DNA of 64,000 nucleotides from Daejeonella sp. JGW-45. GTDB taxonomy: Bacteria > Bacteroidota > Bacteroidia > Sphingobacteriales > Sphingobacteriaceae. Positions 18,441 to 27,745 of the stretch are shown here, piece after piece (within the stretch, counting starts at the first letter, position 1; the number at the start of each line of letters is the position of its first letter). Under the pieces are notes generated by a model that ran no database searches, was not told where the DNA came from, and saw nothing but the letters and a program-made list of their open reading frames with translations. The stretch spans positions 2,199 through 66,198 of the forward strand of contig NZ_JARKNC010000006.1 of assembly GCF_029360805.1 (NCBI RefSeq), in the 5' to 3' direction. The translations under genes were made by a program, and so were the position numbers.

Positions 18441-18731
18441 ATGGAAATTTTAAAGAAACCAATCCTGACTGAGAAAGCATCGTTGTTAACTGAAAAGTTA
18501 AACCGCTTTACTTTCAAAGTAGATCACAGAGCCAACAAATTGGAGATCAAGAATGCGATCGAAAAAATGTACGGCGTGAACATCAAAGCTATCAATACAT
18601 CGGTAGTATTTGGAAAAACAAAATCGCGTAACACTAAAGCAGGTGTTGTAACAGGAAATGCTCCTAAATACAAAAAGGCTATAGTTACGCTTAATGATGG
18701 TGAAACTATTGACTTTTACAGCAATATTTAA
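18441..18731 (+). CDS. rplW: Large subunit ribosomal protein L23
   Basis: This is a 96-residue protein beginning MEILKKPILTEKAS, the typical L23 opening (PILTEKA). L23 sits at the exit tunnel and is the docking site for trigger factor and SRP. It starts one base after the rplD stop, so it is probably translationally coupled. Length and order are as expected. Confidence 0.96.
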   Translation: MEILKKPILTEKASLLTEKLNRFTFKVDHRANKLEIKNAIEKMYGVNIKAINTSVVFGKTKSRNTKAGVVTGNAPKYKKAIVTLNDGETIDFYSNI

Positions 18732-18738
18732 TTAAGAC

Positions 18739-19563
18739 ATGGCAGTAAGAAGATTTAAACCGGTTACCCCGGGTACTCGTTTCAGAGTAGGAGGAGTTTT
18801 CTCTGATGTAACTACTAACGTTCCTGAAAAGTCGTTGGTTGTTTCGATCAAGAAATCCGGCGGTAGAAATAATTCCGGTAAAATGACTATGCGTTATCTC
18901 GGTGGGGGACATAAAAAGTCATACCGATTGATTGATTTTAAACGCGATAAAAATAACATCCCCGCAACTGTTGCCACTATCGAGTACGATCCAAACCGTA
19001 GCGCGCGTATTGCCCTGGTGCATTATGCTGACGGTGAGAAACGTTACATCATTGCCCCGGAAGGACTGACAGTAGGAATGAAGATCGTTTCAGGCGAAGG
19101 TTCAGCTCCGGAAATTGGAAACGCTCTTCCTTTGAAGAACATTCCTTTGGGATCTATTATTCACAACATTGAACTGAACCCTGGTCAGGGAGCTATCATT
19201 GCTAGAAGCGCGGGCACGTATGCACAGCTTTCAGCACGTGATGGTAAATATGCGATCATTAAAATGCCTTCCGGCGAGACGCGTATGATCCTGGCTACTT
19301 GTATCGCTACTATCGGTACGGTTTCTAACTCTGAAAAAGCTAACGAAGTGTTAGGTAAAGCAGGTAGGAAGCGTTGGTTAGGCCGCCGTCCAAGAGTTCG
19401 TGGTGTGGCAATGAACCCTGTCGATCACCCTATGGGTGGTGGTGAAGGAAGATCATCTGGTGGTCATCCACGCTCTAGAAAAGGTTTATTATCTAAAGGC
19501 TTCAAAACCCGCGATAAAAAGAAATCATCTGATCGTTACATCATAGAGAAGAGGAAGAAATAA
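18739..19563 (+). CDS. rplB: Large subunit ribosomal protein L2
   Basis: This is a 274-residue protein, one of the core rRNA-binding proteins near the peptidyl transferase centre. The conserved C-terminal segment [20 protein letters not shown] followed by GGHPRS contains the His needed for activity in other bacteria. Its stop overlaps the rpsS start by one base (TAATG), so the two are translationally coupled. Confidence 0.97.
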   Translation: MAVRRFKPVTPGTRFRVGGVFSDVTTNVPEKSLVVSIKKSGGRNNSGKMTMRYLGGGHKKSYRLIDFKRDKNNIPATVATIEYDPNRSARIALVHYADGEKRYIIAPEGLTVGMKIVSGEGSAPEIGNALPLKNIPLGSIIHNIELNPGQGAIIARSAGTYAQLSARDGKYAIIKMPSGETRMILATCIATIGTVSNSEKANEVLGKAGRKRWLGRRPRVRGVAMNPVDHPMGGGEGRSSGGHPRSRKGLLSKGFKTRDKKKSSDRYIIEKRKK

Positions 19564-19829
19564 TGGCTCGTTCAATAAAAAAAGGACCCTATATAGATCA
19601 TAACGTAGAGAAGAAAGTATCTACTATGAATGAGGGTAACAAAAAATCGGTGATCAAAACTTGGTCACGCCGGTCAATGATCTCTCCGGATTTCGTAGGC
19701 CACACATTTGCAGTACACAATGGAAATAAGTTTATTCCGGTGTATGTAACTGAAAACATGGTTGGTCATAAGCTTGGTGAATTTTCTCCAACGAGAACAT
19801 TCAGGGGGCACTCTGATAAGAAGAAATAA
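19563..19829 (+). CDS. rpsS: Small subunit ribosomal protein S19
   Basis: This is an 88-residue protein starting [13 protein letters not shown], with the conserved [19 protein letters not shown] and [18 protein letters not shown] segments. S19 binds the 30S head with S13 and contacts A-site tRNA. The start overlaps the rplB stop by one base, and rplV follows after 3 bp. Confidence 0.97.
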   Translation: MARSIKKGPYIDHNVEKKVSTMNEGNKKSVIKTWSRRSMISPDFVGHTFAVHNGNKFIPVYVTENMVGHKLGEFSPTRTFRGHSDKKK

Positions 19830-19832
19830 GCA

Positions 19833-20195
19833 ATGGAAGCAATAGCAAAATTAAACGATTGCCCTACCTCACCGCGTAAGATGAGATTGGTTGTTGATCT
19901 GATCAGAGGTGAACGGGTTGAGAAGGCTTTATATATTTTGAAGTATACCAATAAGGAAGCTGCAATAAGAGTTGAGAAACTATTATTATCAGCTATCAAG
20001 AATTGGGAGTCTAAAAATGAAGGCCAGCGTCCTGAAGACAATGAATTGTATGTAAAGACAATCATGGTTGACGGCGGGCGCCAGTTAAAAAGATTAAGAC
20101 CAGCTCCTCAGGGACGCGGACATAGGATTCGTAAACGTTCTAACCACGTAACACTGATAGTTGATAGTAAAAACACTGAACCAAAAACTAAGTAA
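19833..20195 (+). CDS. rplV: Large subunit ribosomal protein L22
   Basis: This is a 120-residue protein with the L22 opening [17 protein letters not shown] and the C-terminal beta-hairpin region [19 protein letters not shown] that projects into the exit tunnel, a site where macrolide-resistance mutations occur in other species. It is tightly packed between rpsS and rpsC. Confidence 0.96.
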   Translation: MEAIAKLNDCPTSPRKMRLVVDLIRGERVEKALYILKYTNKEAAIRVEKLLLSAIKNWESKNEGQRPEDNELYVKTIMVDGGRQLKRLRPAPQGRGHRIRKRSNHVTLIVDSKNTEPKTK

Positions 20196-20201
20196 GGAGA
20201 A

Positions 20202-21062
20202 ATGGGACAAAAAGCACATCCGATAGGAAACAGATTAGGAATCATCAAAGGTTGGGATTCTAATTGGTTCGGTGGAAACGATTACTCTGAGAAATTAGTT
20301 GAGGACGAAAAGATCAGGAAATACCTGGCTGCACGTATCTCAAAGGGCGGTATCTCGAAAGTAGTTATCGAGCGTACTTTGAAACGTATCACCATTACTA
20401 TTCACACTGCCCGTCCGGGTATCGTGATTGGTAAAGGCGGACAGGAAGTTGATAAGATCAAAGAAGAGCTTAAAAAGCTGACTAAGAAAGACGTACAGAT
20501 CAACATCTTTGAGATCAAGCGTCCGGAATTAGACGCACAATTAGTTGGAGAAGGTGTTGCTAAGCAATTAGAAGCAAGGATCTCTTTCCGTCGTGCCATG
20601 AAGACTTCAATCGCATCAACCATGCGTATGGGAGCTGAAGGTATCAAAATTATGTGTTCAGGTCGTTTAGGTGGTGCTGAGATGGCACGTACCGAGCAAT
20701 ATAAAGATGGACGCGTTCCATTGCATACATTCCGCGCTGATATTGATTATGCTTTATCAGAAGCTTTAACTACTTACGGTAAAATAGGTGTTAAGGTATG
20801 GATCATGAAAGGCGAGGTTTACGGTAAACGTGATCTTTCTCCTAACATCGGTCAGACAACCGGAGTAAAAGGAAGAGGCCCTGAAGGTGCCGCACCATTT
20901 GCTGGCGGAGCTGACAGACGTGGCGGTGGCGACAGACGCGATAGCCGTGGCGGCGGAGACAGAAGAGGCGGTGATAACCGTGGCGGTGGCGCTAACCGTG
21001 GTGGCGGCCCAGGCCAGAACCGCGGCGGAAATGCTGGCGGTGGTTTCAGAGGTAAGAAATAA
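20202..21062 (+). CDS. rpsC: Small subunit ribosomal protein S3 with Arg/Gly-rich tail
   Basis: This is a 286-residue protein. The first 220 or so residues are standard S3: the opening [20 protein letters not shown], a KH RNA-binding domain with [14 protein letters not shown] (about residues 77-90) and the C-terminal S3 domain to [14 protein letters not shown]3 lies at the mRNA entry of the 30S head and contributes to helicase activity. The extra 55 or so residues are a low-complexity Gly/Arg/Asp tail ([20 protein letters not shown]), which could add RNA affinity; its role is unknown. The next gene is 109 bp away across a TACGT-word inverted repeat. Confidence 0.96.
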   Translation: MGQKAHPIGNRLGIIKGWDSNWFGGNDYSEKLVEDEKIRKYLAARISKGGISKVVIERTLKRITITIHTARPGIVIGKGGQEVDKIKEELKKLTKKDVQINIFEIKRPELDAQLVGEGVAKQLEARISFRRAMKTSIASTMRMGAEGIKIMCSGRLGGAEMARTEQYKDGRVPLHTFRADIDYALSEALTTYGKIGVKVWIMKGEVYGKRDLSPNIGQTTGVKGRGPEGAAPFAGGADRRGGGDRRDSRGGGDRRGGDNRGGGANRGGGPGQNRGGNAGGGFRGKK

Positions 21063-21171
21063 TTAGTTATACGTAGTAAGTTCTACGTCCTACGTTATAC
21101 GTTATACGTGCAAGCGCACCCAGACGTAAAACGTACAACGTAAAACGTACAACTCAAAAAAGAATAAGAAC
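21063..21171. repeat. TACGT-word inverted repeat between rpsC and rplP
   Basis: The left arm contains TACGTTATACGTTATACGT (21091-21109) and the right arm contains ACGTAAAACGTACAACGT (from 21124). Pairing outward from the 14 bp spacer, I count 24 Watson-Crick pairs in 29 positions. The element fills the gap inside the operon and would be transcribed. It belongs to the same word family as the elements at 23734, 29041 and 39770. Confidence 0.85.
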
Positions 21172-21594
21172 ATGTTACAGCCAAAGAGAACGAAGTTCAG
21201 AAAGATGCAGAAGGGCAAAATGAAAGGTCTGGCCGGTCGCGGTGCAGAACTTGCCTTTGGTTCTTTCGGAATTAAATCATTAGAGCCGGCCTGGATCACC
21301 AGTCGTCAGATAGAAGCTGCCCGTATTGCCGTTACCCGTTTCATGAAACGTGAAGGCCAGGTTTGGATCCGTATTTTCCCGGACAAACCAGTTACGAAAA
21401 AGCCAGCTGAGGTACGGATGGGTAAGGGTAAAGGTGCTCCTGAGTATTGGGTAGCAGTTGTAAGACCTGGCAGAATGATCTTCGAAGCTGAAGGCGTGCC
21501 TTTGGAAGTTGCGAAGGAAGCAATGCGTTTAGCTGCTCAGAAATTACCAGTACAAACGAAGTTCGTTATTAGAAGGGATTTTGTAGAAGCATAA
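21172..21594 (+). CDS. rplP: Large subunit ribosomal protein L16
   Basis: This is a 140-residue protein starting [19 protein letters not shown], diagnostic of L16, with the conserved [19 protein letters not shown] segment (about residues 84-102). L16 helps position A-site tRNA and completes 50S maturation. It is flanked on both sides by word-repeat gaps rather than the usual tight spacing. Confidence 0.97.
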   Translation: MLQPKRTKFRKMQKGKMKGLAGRGAELAFGSFGIKSLEPAWITSRQIEAARIAVTRFMKREGQVWIRIFPDKPVTKKPAEVRMGKGKGAPEYWVAVVRPGRMIFEAEGVPLEVAKEAMRLAAQKLPVQTKFVIRRDFVEA

Positions 21595-21670
21595 AGGTTA
21601 TAAGTGATAGGTTTTAAGTTATAAGTCTCCGATTTTCAACTTTCAACTTTCAACTTTCAACTTTCAACTG
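21595..21670. repeat. Word-repeat gap with five perfect TTTCAAC heptamers
   Basis: Bases 21634-21668 are exactly (TTTCAAC)5, ending 11 bp before the rpmC start codon. Upstream are degenerate TTATAAGT / GTTTTAAG words (21598-21626). Slippage in the heptamer run could change the leader length before rpmC. The reverse complement of the same word occurs at about 15813-15830. Confidence 0.85.
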
Positions 21671-21679
21671 AAAAGAAAA

Positions 21680-21916
21680 ATGAAAAACTCAGAAATACAG
21701 GAGCTATCAACTGAAGAAGTGGTAGCCCGAATTAATGAAGAGAAGGCTAATCTCACCAAACTAAAATTTGCACATACTGTATCTGCAATTGAGAATCCGA
21801 CAAGGATCACCAAGGTTAGAAAAGATGTAGCACGTTTAAACACAGAATTGACTAAGCGCAAAGCGGAAGCAGCAAAAGCTGCAGCATCTGCGGAGCCAGA
21901 GTCCGCTTCTGAATAA
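21680..21916 (+). CDS. rpmC: Large subunit ribosomal protein L29
   Basis: This is a 78-residue two-helix protein with the L29 core NLTKLKFAHTVSAIENPTRI and VRKDVARLNTEL. It sits at the exit tunnel next to L23. The C-terminus has a short Ala/Glu/Ser extension (AAKAAASAEPESASE). Order rplP-rpmC-rpsQ is conserved. Confidence 0.95.
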   Translation: MKNSEIQELSTEEVVARINEEKANLTKLKFAHTVSAIENPTRITKVRKDVARLNTELTKRKAEAAKAAASAEPESASE

Positions 21917-21929
21917 ATAAAAGTCCAAA

Positions 21930-22184
21930 ATGGAAAGACAATTAAGAAAAACAAGAACCGGGTTGGTAGTAAGCAACAAAATGGAGAAATCTATAGTAGT
22001 TGCGGTTGAAAGGAAAGTGAAGCACCCGATCTATGGTAAGTTTGTTAAGAAAACTACCAAATTTATGGCTCATGACGAGACTAACACTTGCGGTATCGGC
22101 GATACAGTGTTAATTATGGAAACTCGTCCGCTGAGTAAGACCAAGAACTGGAGATTAGTGGAAATTTTAGAAAGAGCTAAGTAA
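21930..22184 (+). CDS. rpsQ: Small subunit ribosomal protein S17
   Basis: This is an 84-residue OB-fold protein starting [20 protein letters not shown], with [19 protein letters not shown] and [18 protein letters not shown], all typical of S17, an early 16S rRNA binder. It is 13 bp after rpmC and one base before rplN. Confidence 0.96.
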   Translation: MERQLRKTRTGLVVSNKMEKSIVVAVERKVKHPIYGKFVKKTTKFMAHDETNTCGIGDTVLIMETRPLSKTKNWRLVEILERAK

Positions 22185-22185
22185 C

Positions 22186-22554
22186 ATGGTACAACAGGAA
22201 TCAAGACTGAATGTTGCTGACAACAGTGGAGCTAAAGAAGTTTTAGTGATCCGTGTTTTAGGTGGTACCGGTAAGCGTTACGCATCCATAGGTGACAAAA
22301 TAGTTGTCACTGTAAAAAGTGCGCTTCCATCAGGGAACATCAAAAAAGGAACTGTCTCTAAGGCGGTTGTTGTGAGAACAAAAAAAGAGATCAGGCGTAA
22401 AGACGGATCATATATCCGCTTTGACGATAATGCAGCTGTATTGCTGAACGCTCAGGACGAGCCGCGTGGAACACGTATCTTCGGCCCTGTAGCAAGAGAG
22501 CTACGTGAGAAGCAATTCATGAAGATTGTATCATTAGCACCGGAGGTTTTGTAA
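22186..22554 (+). CDS. rplN: Large subunit ribosomal protein L14
   Basis: This is a 122-residue protein, the standard L14 length, starting [19 protein letters not shown] and ending in [21 protein letters not shown]14 lies at the subunit interface, contacts 16S rRNA and binds the silencing factor RsfS in other bacteria. It opens the spc-type part of the block. Confidence 0.97.
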   Translation: MVQQESRLNVADNSGAKEVLVIRVLGGTGKRYASIGDKIVVTVKSALPSGNIKKGTVSKAVVVRTKKEIRRKDGSYIRFDDNAAVLLNAQDEPRGTRIFGPVARELREKQFMKIVSLAPEVL

Positions 22555-22556
22555 AA

Positions 22557-22898
22557 ATGGAAAAGAAGATAAAATCACAGCCTAAGCTGAAGATCCGTAA
22601 GGGTGACCTGGTACAAGTTACTGCAGGTGACTCTAAAGGAAAACAAGGAAAGGTTCTTGAAGTAGTTTTAGCTACTAACAGGGTTATAGTTGAAGGCGCT
22701 AACATGGTGTCTAAACATACAAAACCAAATGCAGCAACTCCGAATGGAGGTATAGTTAAAAAAGAAGCCAGTCTTCATGTTTCCAACGTTATGCTGGTTG
22801 ACGCGAAAAGCGGAAAACCTACACGTGTTGGCAAACAGAAAAATGCAGATGGCAAATCAATTCGCATCGCTAAAAAATCTGGGGAGGAAATTAAGTAA
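22557..22898 (+). CDS. rplX: Large subunit ribosomal protein L24
   Basis: This is a 113-residue KOW-domain protein: [20 protein letters not shown] (about residues 12-31) is the KOW motif. L24 starts 50S assembly. Its stop overlaps the rplE start by one base (TAATG), implying coupled translation. Confidence 0.96.
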   Translation: MEKKIKSQPKLKIRKGDLVQVTAGDSKGKQGKVLEVVLATNRVIVEGANMVSKHTKPNAATPNGGIVKKEASLHVSNVMLVDAKSGKPTRVGKQKNADGKSIRIAKKSGEEIK

Positions 22899-23464
22899 TG
22901 GCTTACGCACCAAGATTAAAAACAAAATATAACGAGGAGATCATTACCGCTTTGAAGGATAAATTCCAGTATAAAAGTGTAATGCAAGTTCCCCGTCTGC
23001 AAAAGATCGCTATCAACCAGGGTGTTGGTGCTGCGTCTACAGACAAAAAGTTAATTGATAATGCAGTTAATGAGATGACGACCATTACCGGTCAGAAAGC
23101 CGTTCCTGCAAAATCAAAGAAAGATATTTCTAACTTTAAATTACGTAAGGGAATGCCGATTGGTGTTCGTGTAACTTTACGCGATAATAACATGTATGAG
23201 TTCCTTGATCGTTTGATCGCTGTAGCTCTTCCGCGTATCCGTGATTTCAAAGGTATTAATGATAAAGGTTTTGATGGCCGCGGAAATTACACGTTAGGTG
23301 TAACTGAGCAGATTATCTTCCCTGAGATAAATATCGACCAGATCAATAAGATCCTGGGAATGGATATTACATTTGTAACTACTGCTAAAACTGATGTTGA
23401 AGCATTAGAATTATTGAAACAATTTGGTTTACCATTTAAGAACCAGAACCCAACTCAACAATAA
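22898..23464 (+). CDS. rplE: Large subunit ribosomal protein L5
   Basis: This is a 188-residue protein that binds 5S rRNA in the central protuberance. Conserved segments include [50 protein letters not shown] and [12 protein letters not shown]. One-base overlaps with rplX and rpsN (TAATG) tie the three genes together in translation. Confidence 0.97.
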   Translation: MAYAPRLKTKYNEEIITALKDKFQYKSVMQVPRLQKIAINQGVGAASTDKKLIDNAVNEMTTITGQKAVPAKSKKDISNFKLRKGMPIGVRVTLRDNNMYEFLDRLIAVALPRIRDFKGINDKGFDGRGNYTLGVTEQIIFPEINIDQINKILGMDITFVTTAKTDVEALELLKQFGLPFKNQNPTQQ

Positions 23465-23733
23465 TGGCTAAAGAAGGTGTAAAAGCGCGTGAAGTGAAAC
23501 GCGCCAGATTAGTTGCCAAACACGCAGAAAAGAGAGCAGCATTAAAAGCAGCCGGAGATTTCGAAGGTCTTGATAAATTACCTAAGAACTCTTCACCGGT
23601 ACGTTTGCACAACCGTTGTAAATTAACGGGCCGTCCGCGTGGTTATATGCGTCAATTCGGTATTTGCCGGGTTGTTTTCCGCGATATGGCTTTGGCAGGT
23701 AAGATTCCGGGAATCCGTAAGGCTTCCTGGTAA
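23464..23733 (+). CDS. rpsN: Small subunit ribosomal protein S14 (zinc-free type)
   Basis: This is an 89-residue long-form S14 with [19 protein letters not shown] near the C-terminus. It lacks the paired CxxC motifs of the short zinc-binding form, so it is the C-minus type. S14 assembles late into the 30S head. A 175 bp repeat-bearing gap follows, unusual for this position. Confidence 0.96.
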   Translation: MAKEGVKAREVKRARLVAKHAEKRAALKAAGDFEGLDKLPKNSSPVRLHNRCKLTGRPRGYMRQFGICRVVFRDMALAGKIPGIRKASW

Positions 23734-23908
23734 TTTGGGAGTTGTACGTGATATGTTGTACGTTATACGTTTTAAGGCGGGTAACTTATAAACTTCTACA
23801 CTCCAACTCAAAACTGACGTAAAACGTAGAGCGTATAACGTTAAACTTAGTGAGTATTAACCGATGGCAGGTCCCTGAACCGGAAACCACCATCACAACA
23901 AATAAATA
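23734..23908. repeat. TACGT-word inverted repeat between rpsN and rpsH
   Basis: The left part has GTTGTACGTGATATG and GTTGTACGTTATACGTTTT (about 23742-23773). The right part has ACGTAAAACGTAGAGCG and TATAACGTTAAAC (about 23817-23847). ACGTTATACG and its complement CGTATAACGT pair exactly. The rest of the gap (to 23908) is unique sequence leading into rpsH. Same word family as the elements at 21063, 29041 and 39770. Confidence 0.8.
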
Positions 23909-24307
23909 ATGAATACAGATCCAATAGCAGATTACCTTACACGGGTAAGAAACGCCATCAAGGCTAACCACCGTGTAGTTGAAATTCCTGCATCGAACCT
24001 GAAAAAAGAAATGACTAAAGTTCTTTTTGACAAAGGTTACATCACTAATTACAAGTTTGAAGATACTACAGCTCAGGGAACGATCAAGATCGCTCTGAAA
24101 TACAATCCGATAACTAAAATATCAGCAATCCGTAACATTTCGCGTATCAGCAGACCCGGTCTGAGAAGATATGCCGGAGTTGAGAATATGCCACGTGTAT
24201 TAAATGGTTTGGGTATCGCTATCCTTTCTACTTCTAAAGGTGTAATGACCGATAAAGAAGCTAAGAGCCTGAATATCGGTGGTGAGGTTTTATGTTACGT
24301 TTATTAA
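23909..24307 (+). CDS. rpsH: Small subunit ribosomal protein S8
   Basis: This is a 132-residue protein with the S8 opening MNTDPIADYLTRVRNA and the C-terminal RNA-binding segment ILSTSKGVMTDKEAKSLNIG. S8 binds the central domain of 16S rRNA; in E. coli it also represses the spc operon. Length and position before rplF are standard. Confidence 0.96.
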   Translation: MNTDPIADYLTRVRNAIKANHRVVEIPASNLKKEMTKVLFDKGYITNYKFEDTTAQGTIKIALKYNPITKISAIRNISRISRPGLRRYAGVENMPRVLNGLGIAILSTSKGVMTDKEAKSLNIGGEVLCYVY

Positions 24308-24321
24308 TAGGAGGATAGAAG

Positions 24322-24879
24322 ATGTCAAGAATAGGAAAAGCCCCGATTAATATTCCAGCTGGTGTTACAATATCAGTTGATGATCAGAATGTAGTAACTG
24401 TTAAAGGTCCTAAGGGTGAATTAACCCAGGATGTGGATTCTGATATTAAATTAGTACAGGAGGACGGAATACTTACAGTGCAACGCCCTTCTGAGCAAAA
24501 ACGTCACAAAGCATTGCACGGTTTATACCGTTCATTGATCAATAACATGGTTGTTGGTGTAACTGAAGGTTACAAAACAGAGCAGGAGCTTGTGGGCGTT
24601 GGTTATCGTGCTACAAACGTAGGTAACACACTTGACCTTGTATTAGGTTTCTCTCACCACTTTGTGTTTGAGTTGCCGAAGGAGATTAAAGTTACTACAG
24701 CATCTGAAAAAGGTAAGAACCCGATTATTACCTTAGAGAGTATAGACAAACAATTACTTGGACAGGTAGCAGCGAAGATCCGTTCGTTACGTGCACCAGA
24801 GCCTTATAAAGGTAAAGGTATCAAGTTTGTTGGTGAAGTGTTAAGAAGAAAAGCTGGTAAATCAGCCGCTAAAAAATAA
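24322..24879 (+). CDS. rplF: Large subunit ribosomal protein L6
   Basis: This is a 185-residue protein with two L6 domains. It starts [20 protein letters not shown] and carries the C-terminal signature [21 protein letters not shown]6 sits near the factor-binding site at the base of the L7/L12 stalk. An AGGAGG-like sequence precedes the start (ATAGGAGGATAG), an unusually clear ribosome-binding site for this block. Confidence 0.97.
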   Translation: MSRIGKAPINIPAGVTISVDDQNVVTVKGPKGELTQDVDSDIKLVQEDGILTVQRPSEQKRHKALHGLYRSLINNMVVGVTEGYKTEQELVGVGYRATNVGNTLDLVLGFSHHFVFELPKEIKVTTASEKGKNPIITLESIDKQLLGQVAAKIRSLRAPEPYKGKGIKFVGEVLRRKAGKSAAKK

Positions 24880-24884
24880 TCATC

Positions 24885-25238
24885 ATGGCAGGAATTAAAT
24901 TATCTCGCAGAGAGCGAATCAAAAAGGGAATCAGAAAGAGATTAACCGGTTCTGCTGAGCGTCCACGCTTATCTGTTTACAGAAGCAACAAAGGGATCTA
25001 TGCTCAGATTATCGATGATAACAGCGGAAAAACTATCGTTTCAGCATCGTCTTTATCAAAAGATTTCACAGCAGGCGGTAACAAGTCTGACCAGTCTAAA
25101 GCAGTAGGTAAATCAGTAGCAGAGAAAGCGATCGCAGCAGGTGTTAGCACCGTAGTGTTCGACAGAAATGGTTACCTGTACCACGGCCGTGTTAAATCAC
25201 TGGCAGAGGGTGCACGTGAGGCTGGTTTAATATTTTAA
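24885..25238 (+). CDS. rplR: Large subunit ribosomal protein L18
   Basis: This is a 117-residue protein with the N-terminal [20 protein letters not shown] and C-terminal [20 protein letters not shown] signatures of L18. It binds 5S rRNA together with L5 and L25-type proteins. It sits 5 bp after rplF and 11 bp before rpsE. Confidence 0.97.
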   Translation: MAGIKLSRRERIKKGIRKRLTGSAERPRLSVYRSNKGIYAQIIDDNSGKTIVSASSLSKDFTAGGNKSDQSKAVGKSVAEKAIAAGVSTVVFDRNGYLYHGRVKSLAEGAREAGLIF

Positions 25239-25249
25239 TCTGAATTAAG

Positions 25250-25768
25250 ATGTCAACAATCAATATAAAAAGAGTAAAATCAAGCGAGATCGAGTTAAAA
25301 GACCGCTTAGTTAGCATCCAGCGTGTTGCTAAAGTTACCAAAGGTGGACGTACCTTCAGTTTTTCTGCTATCGTTGTGGTAGGTGATGAGAACGGGGTTG
25401 TAGGTTTTGGCCTTGGTAAAGCAAAAGAGGTTACTGAAGCGATCGCAAAAGGTATCGATGATGCTAAAAAGAACCTGGTAAAGGTTCCGGTAATCAATGG
25501 AACTGTACCTCACGAGCAGATCGGTAAGTATTCAGGCGGTTTCGTATTCATTAAGCCAGCAGCGCCCGGTACCGGTGTAATCGCAGGTGGTGCGATGCGT
25601 GCTGTACTTGAAAGCGCCGGTGTACATAACGTACTTGCAAAGTCAAAAGGTTCATCTAACCCGCATAACGTGGTTAAGGCAACTGTATTAGCATTATCAC
25701 AACTACGTGATGCTTATACTGTAGCTCAGCACCGCGGTGTGGATCTTAAGAAAGTATTTAACGGATAA
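25250..25768 (+). CDS. rpsE: Small subunit ribosomal protein S5
   Basis: This is a 172-residue protein with the S5 N-terminal RNA-binding domain ([20 protein letters not shown] followed by [12 protein letters not shown]) and the C-terminal domain [21 protein letters not shown]5 works with S4 at the mRNA entry and in decoding accuracy. rpmD follows after 5 bp. Confidence 0.97.
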   Translation: MSTINIKRVKSSEIELKDRLVSIQRVAKVTKGGRTFSFSAIVVVGDENGVVGFGLGKAKEVTEAIAKGIDDAKKNLVKVPVINGTVPHEQIGKYSGGFVFIKPAAPGTGVIAGGAMRAVLESAGVHNVLAKSKGSSNPHNVVKATVLALSQLRDAYTVAQHRGVDLKKVFNG

Positions 25769-25773
25769 TCATC

Positions 25774-25953
25774 ATGGCTAAGATTAAAATAACCCAGATC
25801 AAAAGCGTTATCGATAGAAGCGAGCGCCAGAAAAGAACCATGCAGGCATTGGGATTGAAAAAGATCAATCACTCTGTAGAGGTGGAAGCCAATCCAGCGA
25901 TTATCGGAATGGTGAGAAAAGTTAATCATTTAGTAGCAGTAGAAAGTATCTGA
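25774..25953 (+). CDS. rpmD: Large subunit ribosomal protein L30
   Basis: This is a short gene of 59 codons. It starts [20 protein letters not shown], continues [14 protein letters not shown] and ends [13 protein letters not shown], the complete L30 fold (ferredoxin-like, contacts 23S rRNA). Position between rpsE and rplO, 5 bp after rpsE and 4 bp before rplO, confirms it. Confidence 0.96.
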   Translation: MAKIKITQIKSVIDRSERQKRTMQALGLKKINHSVEVEANPAIIGMVRKVNHLVAVESI

Positions 25954-25957
25954 TATC

Positions 25958-26404
25958 ATGAACTTAAGTAACTTGAAACCTGCAGAAGGTTCAACAAAAA
26001 ATAGAAAGCGTATCGGTCGCGGTACCGGTTCGGGTCGCGGTGGAACTTCCACCCGCGGTCACAAAGGTGCGGGATCACGTTCTGGTTATACCAGTAAGGT
26101 GGGTTTTGAAGGTGGTCAGATGCCTTTGCAACGCCGGTTACCTAAAGTAGGATTTAACCCTATTAACCGCACGGAATATGTAGCCATCAATCTTGATGCT
26201 TTACAGAAACTTGCTGAAACATATAATTTAACTGCAATTGATTTTGATACATTCAGAGAGCACGGTTTAGCTTCAAAGAATGACCTGATCAAGATCTTAG
26301 GCAGAGGAGAAGTTAAGGCTAAACTTGATGTTAAAGCTCATGCTTTCTCTGAAGCAGCTCAAAAAGCAATCGAAGCTGCTGGTGGTGCAATAGTTAAATT
26401 GTAA
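25958..26404 (+). CDS. rplO: Large subunit ribosomal protein L15
   Basis: This is a 148-residue protein. The N-terminal Gly/Arg-rich extension ([20 protein letters not shown], about residues 17-36) threads into 23S rRNA, followed by [18 protein letters not shown]. It is a late 50S assembly protein. It is 8 bp upstream of secY, the usual spc order. Confidence 0.97.
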   Translation: MNLSNLKPAEGSTKNRKRIGRGTGSGRGGTSTRGHKGAGSRSGYTSKVGFEGGQMPLQRRLPKVGFNPINRTEYVAINLDALQKLAETYNLTAIDFDTFREHGLASKNDLIKILGRGEVKAKLDVKAHAFSEAAQKAIEAAGGAIVKL

Positions 26405-26412
26405 TATTACAC

Positions 26413-27741
26413 ATGAAGAAGCTTTTTACAACGCTATCCAATATCTGGAAGATTGAAGACCTGAGAGCGCGGATCCTTTTCACGCTCTTATGCCTTTTAA
26501 TTTATAGGATAGGATCATTTATAATTATACCTGGTGTCGATGCAACAGCATTGCAGGATTCACAGGCTAAAGATGGACTTCTTGGATTGTTGAATATGTT
26601 TGCTGGAGGTTCTTTCTCCCGTTCATCCATATTTGCGTTGGGAGTAATGCCATATATATCTGCTTCCATCGTGGTGCAGTTATTAGGCATCGCTGTTCCT
26701 TATTTCCAGAAGCTTCAGAAAGAAGGTGAAAGCGGACGTAAAAAGATCAATCAGGTAACACGTTATCTGACCATTATCATCACAGCTTTACAAGCTATGG
26801 GATATGTGAAAACACAGATAGCTCCTGAAGCACGCTTGTTGGCAGAACCACTATTTACCATATCGTCAATGTTCGTCCTTACAGCATCAACGATGTTCGT
26901 GGTATGGCTGGGAGAGAAGATCACCGACAAAGGGATTGGTAATGGTATATCAATGATCATTATGGTGGGTATCATAGCCCAGTTACCATTCGGTTTATTA
27001 TCCGAATTCAACTCCCGTATGGGAGCACAAGGAGGATTAATTACCTTCATCGTTGAGCTTGCTGCATTATTCCTGGTGGTGATGTTTACGATACTTATCG
27101 TTCAGGGTGTTCGTAAGATACCTGTACAGTATGCCAAGAAGATCGTTGGAGCAAAACAATATGGTGGTGTGCGTCAGTATATTCCGTTAAAGGTTAATGC
27201 TGCTGGTGTTATGCCGATCATTTTCGCGCAGGCGATCATGTTTATTCCGACTACCATCAGTTCATTCTTTCCATCAGTTCAGTCTTCGTTCCTGGCATCA
27301 TTCAGCGATTATACCTCATTGACGTATAACCTGACCTTTGCCTTTATGATCATTGCCTTTACATTCTTTTATACAGCCATCACCGTTAATCCGGTTCAGA
27401 TGTCTGACGATATGAAAAAGAATGGCGGTTTCGTTCCCGGTGTTAAGCCAGGGGCTACCACAGGTCATTACATCGATGCTGTGATCTCCAAGATCACATT
27501 GCCGGGATCTATATTTCTGGCCATTATTGCAATCTTGCCGTCGATCGCTATTATATTAGGTGTCAACAGCCAGTTTGCCCATTTCTATGGTGGTACTTCG
27601 CTGCTGATCCTCGTGGGGGTTGTATTAGATACTTTACAGCAGATCGAAAGCCATTTACTGATGCGTCATTATGATGGATTGATGAAGACCGGCAGAATTA
27701 AAGGACGTACGCCAGTAGCTGCCGGTGGCCCGGTGATTTAG
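26413..27741 (+). CDS. secY: Preprotein translocase subunit SecY
   Basis: This is a 442-residue integral membrane channel protein of the Sec translocon with ten predicted transmembrane segments. Visible marks are the first helix (ILFTLLCLLIYRIGSFIIIPG), the plug/TM2 region (FALGVMPYISASIVVQLL), KIKKIPVQYAK-like loop RKIPVQYAKKIVG and the cytosolic loop GFVPGVKPGATTGHYID. It exports signal-peptide proteins, including the type IX cargo and outer-membrane proteins in this window. Position after rplO and before map is standard. Confidence 0.97.
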   Translation: MKKLFTTLSNIWKIEDLRARILFTLLCLLIYRIGSFIIIPGVDATALQDSQAKDGLLGLLNMFAGGSFSRSSIFALGVMPYISASIVVQLLGIAVPYFQKLQKEGESGRKKINQVTRYLTIIITALQAMGYVKTQIAPEARLLAEPLFTISSMFVLTASTMFVVWLGEKITDKGIGNGISMIIMVGIIAQLPFGLLSEFNSRMGAQGGLITFIVELAALFLVVMFTILIVQGVRKIPVQYAKKIVGAKQYGGVRQYIPLKVNAAGVMPIIFAQAIMFIPTTISSFFPSVQSSFLASFSDYTSLTYNLTFAFMIIAFTFFYTAITVNPVQMSDDMKKNGGFVPGVKPGATTGHYIDAVISKITLPGSIFLAIIAILPSIAIILGVNSQFAHFYGGTSLLILVGVVLDTLQQIESHLLMRHYDGLMKTGRIKGRTPVAAGGPVI

Positions 27742-27745
27742 GCTC

